Below, piece by piece: positions 36,610 to 44,894 of a stretch of 64,000 nucleotides of DNA (its first letter is position 1; every line of letters starts with the position of its first letter). The stretch is from the NCBI RefSeq assembly GCF_001687335.1, contig NZ_MAGO01000005.1, forward strand, positions 62,001-126,000, read 5' to 3'. The DNA comes from Dissulfuribacter thermophilus. GTDB lineage: Bacteria; Desulfobacterota; Dissulfuribacteria; Dissulfuribacterales; Dissulfuribacteraceae. A model generated the notes under the pieces. That model saw only the letters and a program-made list of their open reading frames with translations, searched no databases and was not told the DNA's origin. A program made the position numbers and the translations under genes.

Positions 36610-37416
36610 ATGAACATGTTTATTGCCACTTTTAATGCCAATTCTATCCGGGCAAGGAAGGACATAATACAAAAATGGCTCAATAAGACTGGATGCAATA
36701 TCTTATGTATTCAAGAAACCAAGGTTCAAGACAAAGATTTCCCTTCAAAGGACTTCCAGGAATTAGGCTATAACTGTTACTACAAAGGCCAAAAATCTTA
36801 TAATGGTGTGGCAATCCTCTCTAAAGAGGAGCCTAACCAGGTATCATATGGAATAGGAGACGGTAAGGATTCGGAAGAAGACCAGGCAAGGATCATCAGG
36901 GCATCCTTCAAAGATTTTGAACTAATTAATGTTTATGTTCCTCAAGGAAGGGAAATTGATCATCCAAATTTTAAAAAAAAGCTGGAATGGTTCAGGCGCT
37001 TACTAGACCACCTCAAAAATCATCATTCTCCGTCTCAACCACTCCTGATCCTCGGGGACTTCAATGTTGCTCCGGAAGAAAGAGATGTTTATGCCCCGGA
37101 AAAGAAAAAAAACCATGTATGCTTCCACGAATCAGTGAGAAAGGAATTTTTTAGCCTGCTTGACTGGGGGCTCTTTGACCTCTTCAGACACTTCAACAAG
37201 GAGGAAAAGCAGTACACATTCTTTGATTACAGGATACCTAAATCCGTTGAAAGAAGGCTTGGCTGGAGAATAGATCACATTCTCGTCACAAGCCCAGTAC
37301 TAAGCCAGGCCAAGAATTGCTATATTGACCTAGAGCCCAGGACCTGGCCCAAACCTTCAGATCATACCTTTTTATGTGCTGAGTTTGAACCCAAATTATG
37401 CACTTCAAATGCCTGA
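36610..37416 (+). CDS. xth: Exodeoxyribonuclease III / AP endonuclease
   Basis: 268 aa, standard length. Motifs of the ExoIII family are complete: FNANSIRAR, the metal-binding E in IQETKVQ, LGDFNVAPEERDVY, RIDHILVTSPVL and KPSDHTFLCAEF with the catalytic His. The enzyme removes abasic sites and 3' blocks during base excision repair. A second Met at residue 3 could be the true start; AGGAG lies near 36598-36602. It is divergent from the small cytochrome. Confidence 0.93.
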   Translation: MNMFIATFNANSIRARKDIIQKWLNKTGCNILCIQETKVQDKDFPSKDFQELGYNCYYKGQKSYNGVAILSKEEPNQVSYGIGDGKDSEEDQARIIRASFKDFELINVYVPQGREIDHPNFKKKLEWFRRLLDHLKNHHSPSQPLLILGDFNVAPEERDVYAPEKKKNHVCFHESVRKEFFSLLDWGLFDLFRHFNKEEKQYTFFDYRIPKSVERRLGWRIDHILVTSPVLSQAKNCYIDLEPRTWPKPSDHTFLCAEFEPKLCTSNA

Positions 37417-37558
37417 GAAAAGGATTTTCCCTGAATATTTTAACAGTTTTCTGCAACTTATTCAGTAAATACCTTCACCCAAAAGGTGCTGCTTAATTAC
37501 GGCTTCTATATCTCAGACATTTGAAGCCGCAAGGGGGTCGCAATTTTTATCCGAAAAC

Positions 37559-37828
37559 ACCCGTTGGGATAATTCGCCTGGTACATAATGCAACAGGTAG
37601 AAGGTAGAAGGAAGAAGCAAGCCCTGCCTATACAAAGGCCAGAAGCTGGAGGGCGAAGACATTATAAAAAGTTTAAGGTGCAAAGTTCTCTTCCTTCGAC
37701 TCAACACTGAACACTCAAAACTTCTAAAGTCCTTTTCCTTCAACTCAAAACTCAACACTCAAAACTCAAAACTTTTATACGGGGGTGACGAATTCGTTCG
37801 TCATGAAAGTTTGGGTTGAATAGTAGGC
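37559..37828. repeat. Dispersed intergenic element, copy B
   Basis: Matches copy A (123-311) in order and sequence: CCCGTTGG start, ACAGGTAGAAGGTAGAAG at 37593-37610, CAAGCCCTGCCTATACAAAG, then GGGGGTGACGAA (37781-37792), UUCG-type loop at 37793-37796, TTCGTCA (37797-37803), and AAGTTTGG..AGTAGG. It is longer than copy A because of low-complexity repeats of CTCAAAACT and CTCAACACT at about 37690-37775. It fills the 422-bp gap between xth and the HDOD gene; I see no gene in it. Confidence 0.62.
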
Positions 37829-37838
37829 TTTTAGCTAA

Positions 37839-38723
37839 TCATGATTTGTATAGTTCGAGGATCTCCTGTGACTCCATAAAGCCCTTGTGAGTCTCGAACA
37901 TGATGTCATAGATATCATCAGACTTTAAATCCAAGATCTCCAATATATTAGGGCTGATCCTGTATCTAAAGCCATCTGTCCCAACCCCCACACCTAGATT
38001 GCTGACAATGATATTGCTTAACGCCAAAAGGGCGGAAAGCTTGTCCTGAATATAAAGATCGGGATCATGATGGTTCCTAACTGCCCTAACAATGTCCTGT
38101 GGAAAATCCCACTGTCTCATGATCTCAGAGCCAATAATTGCATGATCCGCTCCAAGCACCATCCATTCTGCTTCAGTAAAAGTAAAACCTTTCTTAGTAG
38201 CTAGATCGAGAATTTTGTCTAACTTTGCTCCTACGAACAGGTTTAAGACGATCTTGCCAACATCATGTAGAATGGCTGCTGTGAAGAGAACAGATGGGTC
38301 TTCGAGCTCTATGTGGTCACAGAGGCATTCTGCACAGATACCAGTTGCAATCGAGTGATACCATAGGTCTTCTGGCTTCATCCCATATCCATAAAGCTCT
38401 CTCGAAAGATATGAAAGACTTCCACTTGCTACCAGGATCTCTTTTATCTGGTCACGGCCTAAAAGAACTAAGGCAGTATCAATATTAGTGACCTGATTTT
38501 GGAGACCAAACCTAGCTGAATTGGTTATTTTCAGGATATTTGTGGTAATTGCAGGATCGAACTTCAGGACGTCAACGAGGTCCTGGGTTGTAGTCTTGGG
38601 GTCTTCAATGAGTTCAATGGCCCGCTGAACAGCCTTTGGGAAGGTTGGAAGCTTAGTAAATTGTTCAAAAATGTATTCTAAGGTGAAATCAGGCTGAGTA
38701 TCTGGCATTACACCTGTATTCAT
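37839..38723 (-). CDS. HDOD-domain signalling protein
   Basis: 294 aa. The HDOD domain spans about residues 12-210: LPTFPKAVQRAIELIEDP, then NSARFG, HSIATGICAE and ILHDVGKIVLNLF, AEWMVLGADHAIIGSEIM, WDFPQDIVRAVRNHHDP. The HD-like His/Asp pairs are kept, although HDOD proteins generally lack shown phosphohydrolase activity. The start overlaps the cheD stop in ATGA. A link to chemotaxis or cyclic di-nucleotide signalling is implied by the operon. Confidence 0.88.
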   Translation of the reverse strand: MNTGVMPDTQPDFTLEYIFEQFTKLPTFPKAVQRAIELIEDPKTTTQDLVDVLKFDPAITTNILKITNSARFGLQNQVTNIDTALVLLGRDQIKEILVASGSLSYLSRELYGYGMKPEDLWYHSIATGICAECLCDHIELEDPSVLFTAAILHDVGKIVLNLFVGAKLDKILDLATKKGFTFTEAEWMVLGADHAIIGSEIMRQWDFPQDIVRAVRNHHDPDLYIQDKLSALLALSNIIVSNLGVGVGTDGFRYRISPNILEILDLKSDDIYDIMFETHKGFMESQEILELYKS

Positions 38724-39193
38724 AGCATAATCTCCTTTTTTGTGCCTGGAACTGTCACAACAGGCCCATGGTGCAAGGAAAACCTCACCGACTTATTGAA
38801 AGGTCCACCCACATGTTCTCCTTTTAGGTTGAGGCCATTTTTCTCAATAGCTCTTTTTACCAGTGAGTAATTCTGGGCACCAATGTTAAAGACATTAGGG
38901 CACTCCAAAAATTGTCCACTACCTATCAGCCATATCTCGAGATTTTCTCTCTGGGCTCCTCTGTCCAATAAAGTGTTAAAAAAAATCCTGATCCCCTCTG
39001 AACAATCAAAAACCGGAAAGGAGTCATCCCTTTCAGATGCCTTTGGCACCACTAAATGACAAAGCCCTAATAGCCCATTTTTTGTATCCCGTACGCAAAC
39101 ACATAGTCCGGAGCCAAGATTTTTCGTGACTATAGTTTCATCAGAGCCCTTCAAAATCCTATAGTCCCCCTTAAGGACCTCAAACTCTTTCAT
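38720..39193 (-). CDS. cheD: Chemoreceptor glutamine deamidase CheD
   Basis: 157 aa. CheD deamidates glutamines on chemoreceptors and can regulate CheC. The catalytic Cys is in GSGLCVCVRD and the catalytic His in LCHLVVPKA, with the expected 15-20 residue spacing; the C-terminal GEHVGGPFNKSVRF fits. AAGGAG stands six bases before the ATG. It is the first gene of a two-gene operon with HDOD. Confidence 0.88.
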   Translation of the reverse strand: MKEFEVLKGDYRILKGSDETIVTKNLGSGLCVCVRDTKNGLLGLCHLVVPKASERDDSFPVFDCSEGIRIFFNTLLDRGAQRENLEIWLIGSGQFLECPNVFNIGAQNYSLVKRAIEKNGLNLKGEHVGGPFNKSVRFSLHHGPVVTVPGTKKEIML

Positions 39194-39222
39194 GTTTTAC
39201 TCCTTGGAAGGAAACCTTATAA

Positions 39223-39240
39223 TATATATCGGGATATATA
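39223..39240. promoter_or_regulatory. AT-rich palindrome upstream of cheD
   Basis: TATATATC and GATATATA flank two G residues, giving a perfect 8-bp inverted repeat about 30 bp before the cheD ATG. It could be an operator or overlap the promoter. The rest of 39241-39473 before the radical SAM gene shows no riboswitch that I can recognise. Confidence 0.3.
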
Positions 39241-39473
39241 TAAAAACCTTAAACCTGTTTTTGTTGCATGTGTCAAAACCATTCGTTCCATCTGCTTTGA
39301 GGTAAAGTAACTCAAGCACTTTCAGGAGGGAGCAACTAAGGCCATCAACTGAGAAAAGCGTTTTAATAAACACCTAGAGGGAAAACCACAGTGAGCCCCA
39401 TGGACTGGATGAAACGAGTGTTTCAAATGCTTACGCCCAGACAGCGTATAGCAAGCAAAAAAAGGAGAAAATC

Positions 39474-40520
39474 ATGAAAAAGGCAAGTTTTTACAAAAAA
39501 GAAGATGAAGGTAAGGTAAAATGCTCTCTATGTAGCCATCGATGCCTAATAAAAACTGGTAAAAGAGGAATCTGCGGGGTTAGAGAAAACCTTGAAGGGG
39601 ATCTCTATAGCTTGGTATATGGAAAAGTTGTTTCTGAAATCCCAGACCCCATTGAAAAAAAACCCCTCTTTCACTTTCTTCCTGGATCCATAACCTATTC
39701 CATCTCAACTGTTGGTTGCAACTTTAAGTGTAAGCACTGCCAGAACTGGCAGATCTCCCAATGTCCACACCTTCATAATGGGGAAATCATAGGCAATGAC
39801 CGAACACCAGAGGAGATAATTTCAGGTGCTCTCTCAAGTGGGGCGAAAAGCATCAGCTACACCTATGTAGAACCCACTATTTTCTATGAATTTGCCTATG
39901 ATTGCGCCAGACTTGCCAAACAGCAAGGACTAAAAAACTGTTTTGTGAGTAACGGGTTCATGACCGAGGAAGTCATAAAAGAGCTTTCCAAGGTCCTTGA
40001 CGCTATAAACATCGACCTGAAGGCCTTTACTGACAAATTCTACAAAGAGATCTGCGGTGCAAGACTCCAACCAGTTCTTGATAGCATTGAAAATATGTAT
40101 AAAGCGGGAGTATGGGTAGAGGTAACAACGCTGTTAATACCCGGGCTTAATGACTCAAAAGAAGAACTAAAAGCGATTGCAAAGTTTATCTATTCTGTTA
40201 GTCCAGACATACCCTGGCATGTTACTGCATTTTATCCCACCTATAAACTGCTAGAGTGCCCCCCTACTACCGCCGAAACACTACAAATGGCGAGAGACAT
40301 AGGATTAGAACAAGGGCTCAAATTTGTCTACGAGGGCAATGTGCCGGGATCAGGTGGAGAAAACACCACATGCCCTGAATGTGGGGCACTCCTTATCGAG
40401 AGGATGGGCTTTAGAATATTAAAAAACAATTTAAAGGCAGAGAATAATGGCCCCAGAGGCTCTTGCCCAAAATGTGGGCTCAAGATCCCTGGTGTATGGG
40501 GCGGCGGGGACGTCTCTTAG
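39474..40520 (+). CDS. amrS: AmmeMemoRadiSam-type radical SAM enzyme (AmrS)
   Basis: 348 aa of the COG1180/PflA-like group. The SAM-cluster motif is CNFKCKHCQNW near residue 83. Upstream cysteines (CSLCSHRC, ICGV) and C-terminal zinc-type pairs (CPECGALL, CPKCGLKI) match AmrS. AmrS is named from the recurrent trio AMMECR1, Memo and radical SAM; neither partner gene is in this window. GGAG is six bases before the ATG. The last 41 bp overlap the convergent hydrolase gene. Confidence 0.87.
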   Translation: MKKASFYKKEDEGKVKCSLCSHRCLIKTGKRGICGVRENLEGDLYSLVYGKVVSEIPDPIEKKPLFHFLPGSITYSISTVGCNFKCKHCQNWQISQCPHLHNGEIIGNDRTPEEIISGALSSGAKSISYTYVEPTIFYEFAYDCARLAKQQGLKNCFVSNGFMTEEVIKELSKVLDAINIDLKAFTDKFYKEICGARLQPVLDSIENMYKAGVWVEVTTLLIPGLNDSKEELKAIAKFIYSVSPDIPWHVTAFYPTYKLLECPPTTAETLQMARDIGLEQGLKFVYEGNVPGSGGENTTCPECGALLIERMGFRILKNNLKAENNGPRGSCPKCGLKIPGVWGGGDVS

Positions 40521-41280
40521 GCCGTCTCCCCATTCGGAGCCCAATAAACTGCCATATTGTGTCAAAATATAGGGCTCCACCCTTATACGAAAGATCCCAT
40601 CTATCGCTACTTGGGACTATCTGAAACTGTGACGCCTTTGACCTGCTTTCGCATACCAGCCACTCTACATCTCTTATTGGCACTATAGAGTCACCATGCG
40701 AGTGCAGAAATAGAACGGCCTTTTTTAAGGCACTCATCTTCTTCCTATTTAGAAATGGGTCTTCAAAATCACCAAGTTCTCCACACCCCAGAGCCCTAAA
40801 AAAGGCCTCTGTCTCTGCAAATGCACTTTCCAAGACAAGGCAGAGTAAGGATTCCTCAAACTTCGAAAACGCATCCAGTGCAGACGCAGTTCCAAGACTC
40901 CTGCCCATCAGCACCACAGGCCCAGGCCGGTTTTCCTTTCCTTTATATTTTAGAAAATCCTCTACTGCCTTTCGACATAACTTGAGAAAAAAATGGGTAT
41001 CCTTTTCAGGGATTGCATCCTGGTAAGGGAGCCAGAAGAAACTCCCTCCTTTAAGAGAGAAACCAGATGCAAGGTAAGCCGCGTCTATTTCCTCATCGTA
41101 CTCCGATGGGAAATAGAGTATATGAGGCTCTTCAGGTTGCCCAAGCACACCTTTTAAGCTTATTGACCCGAGTGCAGGGAAACTAATAGGGATTTCTGTA
41201 ATATTTGGTTCTCCGCTTAGAGGATGTCTTGGAACAGACCTTTCCTTAAAAATTTCTTTTGGCAAGGTCACTTCACTCAT
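40480..41280 (-). CDS. Alpha/beta-hydrolase fold protein, catalytic His missing
   Basis: 266 aa from the ATG at 41280; a TTG at 41295 is possible but would overlap the upstream gene. The nucleophile elbow GRSLGTAS and the Asp-containing HSHGDSIVP loop are present. Where active enzymes have G-H-N/x near the C-terminus this protein has SSDRWDL, so the catalytic His is apparently lost. It ends in an arginine-rich tail (GRRPKRRPRRP) written antisense to the zinc-binding end of amrS. It may be a binding protein or use another base. Confidence 0.72.
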   Translation of the reverse strand: MSEVTLPKEIFKERSVPRHPLSGEPNITEIPISFPALGSISLKGVLGQPEEPHILYFPSEYDEEIDAAYLASGFSLKGGSFFWLPYQDAIPEKDTHFFLKLCRKAVEDFLKYKGKENRPGPVVLMGRSLGTASALDAFSKFEESLLCLVLESAFAETEAFFRALGCGELGDFEDPFLNRKKMSALKKAVLFLHSHGDSIVPIRDVEWLVCESRSKASQFQIVPSSDRWDLSYKGGALYFDTIWQFIGLRMGRRPKRRPRRPIHQGS

Positions 41281-41282
41281 GA

Positions 41283-41687
41283 CTACTTCCACCAATTTTT
41301 TCTCTCACAATGTTCTTTAAAACACTTCTTTACAAAACCGGACCCAAAAGCTCCGTGCCCCATATAATTCACACAGCTTGCCTTAAGGGTGTTGAGGAGG
41401 CCCTTTAAGACCTCCTCACGCTCCCTTTCATCTATAAAGTTTCTCTCCTTTTTCATCTGAAAGACCACTACGCCTTTGGTCTCCTCAAGGAAAGATTCTA
41501 CGTCTTCTGGCTCTGGATTTAGATCTTTCAAGTAGTCCTCTTTAACAGGTATCTCAATCTCTACAAGGAGTCCGATGTACCAACGATCTCCGGCAACTCG
41601 CCTTGACCGGTCAAAAAGCCGAAGCACTAGGCCATTATCCAGCTTTATCTCTTCAATAAGTTCTTTTGGAAAGACTGAAGTATCCAT
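41283..41687 (-). CDS. Conserved-looking hypothetical protein (134 aa)
   Basis: The protein is soluble and rich in Glu and Lys. It reads ELIEEIKLDNGLVLRLFDRS, then WYIGLLVEIEIPV, and ends in GHGAFGSGFVKKCFKEHC with two cysteines. I do not recognise the family. It is tied to purH by a 1-bp overlap and to the hydrolase gene by 2 bp, so it is clearly a real, co-expressed gene. Confidence 0.7.
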   Translation of the reverse strand: MDTSVFPKELIEEIKLDNGLVLRLFDRSRRVAGDRWYIGLLVEIEIPVKEDYLKDLNPEPEDVESFLEETKGVVVFQMKKERNFIDEREREEVLKGLLNTLKASCVNYMGHGAFGSGFVKKCFKEHCERKNWWK

Positions 41688-42961
41688 TAGTGTTTAAATG
41701 CCCTCTGTCCTGTAAATACCATGGCCACAGGTGGATCTGCCTCGTTACATGCCTCAATTGACTCCCAGTCCCTCAAAGAACCTCCAGGATGGACTATCGC
41801 AGTAATGCCCTGCCTTATTCCTACGTCCACACCGTCCCTAAATGGGAAAAATGCATCTGAGACCATGACTGAGCCAGGGAGTCCGCCTCTATCTTCCTTG
41901 ACCTTTTGATCAATTTCATCTTTAAGGGCCTTATCCATCTCGCCCTTTTCAACCTTTAGCTCAAGCTCCTTATAACTAATTCCATGACGATCAAAGCAGA
42001 CTATATCTGCATACTTCGTATAGGCCTTATACACCGCTATCTCTGCCACACCTACTCTATCCTGCTCTCCTGTACCTATCCCAACTGTAACACCATTTTT
42101 TACGTAAATAACAGAGTTTGAAGTAATACCCTGCTCCACAGCCCATCCGAAAATGATGTCTTTATATTCTCGTTCATCAGGAAGCCTCTTGATCTTATAG
42201 ACCTTTCCCTGATACTCGCACTCAGCCGGCTTAAGATCCTCTTTTGAACGAATCTTGTTTACAGGGGACTGCTGAATAATAATGCCACCGTCTATTAGGC
42301 ATTTAAAATCAATAAATCTCTTATCCCAATACTCTTCTAGCCTATCTATCCTGGCTATCTTAATAATTCTCAAATTTTTTCTCTGCTTCAATATGTCAAC
42401 AGTGCCCTCCTCATAATCTGGCGCAGCCACTACCTCAAAATACTGACTGTTTATGGCCTCTGCCGTTGCCTTATCAACCGGCCTATTAAGCGCAACACAG
42501 CCACCAAATGCTGCCACCCTGTCTGCACGGAAGGCCTTTGTAAAGGCATCCTCAAGGCTGTCACCCAGGGCAACTCCACATGGGTTATTATGCTTAACGA
42601 TAACGCATGCAGAATTATCCATCAAAAATTTCAGGACATTCAAGGAGTTGTCTACGTCTGTCAGGTTGATCTTGCCTGGATGTTTACCTGCCTGGATCAT
42701 ATCTTCTTCGGAAATTGCACTAACAAGGCCGTTTCCAGGCTCGATATAATGACAGTCGCCCAGTACGAGATTGCCATTGACTAATTCATAAAGAGCTGCC
42801 TGTTGGTCTGGGTTTTCACCATAGCGAAGCCCTCTTTCCTCCCCATCAATCACCCAGGTCCTCTTCCTATAAACTAGGGTCTGATCCCCCAGAGTAATTT
42901 TCATCTCATCTGGGAACTGATCCCCAATGATCTTTTTGTACATTTCTTTCATATCAGCCAT
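41687..42961 (-). CDS. purH: AICAR formyltransferase, without the IMP cyclohydrolase domain
   Basis: 424 aa. Catalyses formyl transfer from 10-formyl-THF to AICAR, the penultimate step of IMP synthesis. Motifs RYGENPDQQAALY (about 46-58), KHNNPCGVALGDS with the catalytic Lys-His, ADRVAAFGGCVALN, and HPGGSLRD are present. Canonical bifunctional PurH has about 200 further N-terminal residues for IMP cyclohydrolase; here they are absent, so that step must be encoded elsewhere. GGAGG precedes the ATG. First gene of a run with the 134-aa protein and the hydrolase. Confidence 0.88.
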   Translation of the reverse strand: MADMKEMYKKIIGDQFPDEMKITLGDQTLVYRKRTWVIDGEERGLRYGENPDQQAALYELVNGNLVLGDCHYIEPGNGLVSAISEEDMIQAGKHPGKINLTDVDNSLNVLKFLMDNSACVIVKHNNPCGVALGDSLEDAFTKAFRADRVAAFGGCVALNRPVDKATAEAINSQYFEVVAAPDYEEGTVDILKQRKNLRIIKIARIDRLEEYWDKRFIDFKCLIDGGIIIQQSPVNKIRSKEDLKPAECEYQGKVYKIKRLPDEREYKDIIFGWAVEQGITSNSVIYVKNGVTVGIGTGEQDRVGVAEIAVYKAYTKYADIVCFDRHGISYKELELKVEKGEMDKALKDEIDQKVKEDRGGLPGSVMVSDAFFPFRDGVDVGIRQGITAIVHPGGSLRDWESIEACNEADPPVAMVFTGQRAFKH

Positions 42962-43023
42962 GACATTACCTCCTTTTTCCCTAAGCGCTCAAATGAACGC
43001 TGAGTTTCAGTCCTAATTCAATT

Positions 43024-44061
43024 TTATGGAATATGCAAGCCATAAGACACTACAGTATAGCGGTCAATTAACATAAAGGAAACCACCCAAAATGGAATAG
43101 AAAGAACGATAGGGACTGCCAATCGACAAATACACCCACTCCAGTCAAAATTTAGCGGGTCTCTAACCCCAAGCCCCAATGTTGAGACAAAAACGTACAT
43201 GGAAAAACACTCAAGGGCAAAGGGCGGGAAACCCAAAAAGCCCAGTGCCGGCATCTCAAAAAGCTTTGTTTCTCCCACAAATGGTATCGTGTAAATCCAC
43301 TTACTCCCGGACCAATAATTCCAAAACTCCCATAAAAATCCGCAAAGAAGTCCTCCTAGTAGAAGGCAGTATGTTATGTTCCTCTCTCCACGCCTAAAGT
43401 CACTTATAATACTTTTTCCCCCAAAGAGGGCATTGACGGGATCCAACATAAAAAAGGAAAATCCCCACACAAGTGGAAAAAAATACTGTGGCCACAGAAG
43501 TGGAAGGACCAAGAACAGGACTCCAATAAAAAAAGATGCAATCTCAAAGGACAAAGACGACCAGCCTAGGCCCCGTTCCCCCTCTTCAGCTCGCCTCTGG
43601 AGCACCACCGGGTGAGGGCTTTTGCTCCTTTTAAACAAAAGATCCATCAATACAATGGTGGTAAAAAAGATTCCGGGAAGAACCGTTGCAAAGGAAAGGG
43701 CATACCCCACCCACCTTAGCCATAGGCTTTGAGTAAGGTTTATATAATGCCAGTTGCTTAGCCTCAGATTTATTAGCTCAAAGATGAGCCATATGGTAAC
43801 AGACCAAATGCATAGGTTAATAAAACATTTTGGGTTAGACGTTATTGGAGATATTCCACGCCTTTTTTTTATAATGGCATCAAGGATGATTATATAAGAC
43901 CACCAGGAAAAGATGTAAAAAAATTCCTTTATGAATCCTATACCCTTAAATAGGGCTATTTCAGAAATAATAAGTATTAAAAAGGCAATCCAGCCGTAAA
44001 AGGCCATTGGAGTAAAATATGGGATGTGGAGAGCCAACGCAGTCCTTGGCGCGCTCCACAC
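43024..44061 (-). CDS. Polytopic membrane protein of unknown function
   Basis: 345 aa with about nine hydrophobic segments (for example WIAFLILIISEIALF, LCIWSVTIWLIFELI, IASFFIGVLFLVLPLLW, CLLLGGLLCGFLWEFW). Aromatic-rich motifs FWNYWSGSKWIYTIP and FEMPALGFLGFPPFALECF recur in the C-terminal half. I do not recognise the family. The start is uncertain: GTG at 44061, TTG at 44037 with AAGGA five bases before it, or ATG at 44007. It lies 14 bp after the dsbC-like gene and probably shares its transcript. Confidence 0.7.
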   Translation of the reverse strand: MWSAPRTALALHIPYFTPMAFYGWIAFLILIISEIALFKGIGFIKEFFYIFSWWSYIIILDAIIKKRRGISPITSNPKCFINLCIWSVTIWLIFELINLRLSNWHYINLTQSLWLRWVGYALSFATVLPGIFFTTIVLMDLLFKRSKSPHPVVLQRRAEEGERGLGWSSLSFEIASFFIGVLFLVLPLLWPQYFFPLVWGFSFFMLDPVNALFGGKSIISDFRRGERNITYCLLLGGLLCGFLWEFWNYWSGSKWIYTIPFVGETKLFEMPALGFLGFPPFALECFSMYVFVSTLGLGVRDPLNFDWSGCICRLAVPIVLSIPFWVVSFMLIDRYTVVSYGLHIP

Positions 44062-44075
44062 CCTAGCCTAGCTAT

Positions 44076-44819
44076 TTAATTTAAACCAAGCTTCTTCAAA
44101 AGGATATCTTTTTGCAGGACACCAGAATGATACCTTCCATCTGTAAAGATGTAAGTTGGAGTCCCAGTAATCCCCTTTTGCTGTAGGAATTTGACTGTAT
44201 CCTCAACCTGCTTTTTGCCTGCCTCGCACTGGTTATTGGATCTATATTGACTTTTTAAGCCCTCAAGCCCCTTTTTGTCACATATTATAGAGATACACTG
44301 CTCTTTGGCACCTCTGTGGAAACGGAGGGGGAACAATAGAAATTTCACCTTCACTTTTCCCTCATCTATCAATTGTTCAAGGACCTTTTCAGCCTTTTTA
44401 CAATAAGGACACATTGGATCAGTGACAAAATATAAGGTCTTTCCTGTTCCCTTTTCAAAGGCAACCAAATTATCTAGGGTCTTAAGCTGAGCAGGAGTAA
44501 ATCTGTTTAGCTCCTGAATCGTTTCCCTTGTGACATTTGTCCTGTCTGCCACCCTAAATATCTGGCCATTTATTATATATTTGCCTTTAGAGTCAGTATA
44601 AATCACTCTCTTTTGAGCTCCCAAGGAGACAGTGGCTTCGCACACGCCCTTTACAACGCTTTCATTGACTTTATCCACCTTAATGGACCTATTGAAAGTC
44701 TTTTGAATAATCTCTGATACCTTTTCTGCAGACGGACAGTTTGCCCCTGCCATGGAAGTCCCAGTCATCAAGACAAAGGATAAAACCACAGACCAAATTA
44801 CGATACTTCTAAAATTCAT
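44076..44819 (-). CDS. DsbC/DsbG-like periplasmic thiol:disulfide interchange protein
   Basis: 247 aa. Signal peptide 1-25, a small N-terminal dimerisation-like domain, then a thioredoxin fold with active site C137-P-Y-C140 (DPMCPYCKKAE) and cis-proline in GTPTYIF near 225. It would isomerise or reduce disulfides in exported proteins, including cytochromes c. No DsbD gene is visible in the window. It is followed by the unknown membrane protein, which could be a partner. Confidence 0.86.
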   Translation of the reverse strand: MNFRSIVIWSVVLSFVLMTGTSMAGANCPSAEKVSEIIQKTFNRSIKVDKVNESVVKGVCEATVSLGAQKRVIYTDSKGKYIINGQIFRVADRTNVTRETIQELNRFTPAQLKTLDNLVAFEKGTGKTLYFVTDPMCPYCKKAEKVLEQLIDEGKVKVKFLLFPLRFHRGAKEQCISIICDKKGLEGLKSQYRSNNQCEAGKKQVEDTVKFLQQKGITGTPTYIFTDGRYHSGVLQKDILLKKLGLN

Positions 44820-44894
44820 AAGCTACTCCTCACATTAAGATAGACGGTATCTGTAAACCTATACCAATCTCACTCTATACTTTATTGCCTGAGA

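Noticed and set aside
37690-37775. CRISPR-like tandem CTCAAAACT/CTCAACACT repeats
   Set aside because: The units are short, irregular and without spacers; this is low-complexity DNA within repeat copy B. No CRISPR array or cas gene is in the window.
39241-39473. Riboswitch ahead of the radical SAM gene
   Set aside because: The segment has a few paired stretches but does not match the conserved cores of SAM, cyclic-di-GMP or other riboswitches that I know.
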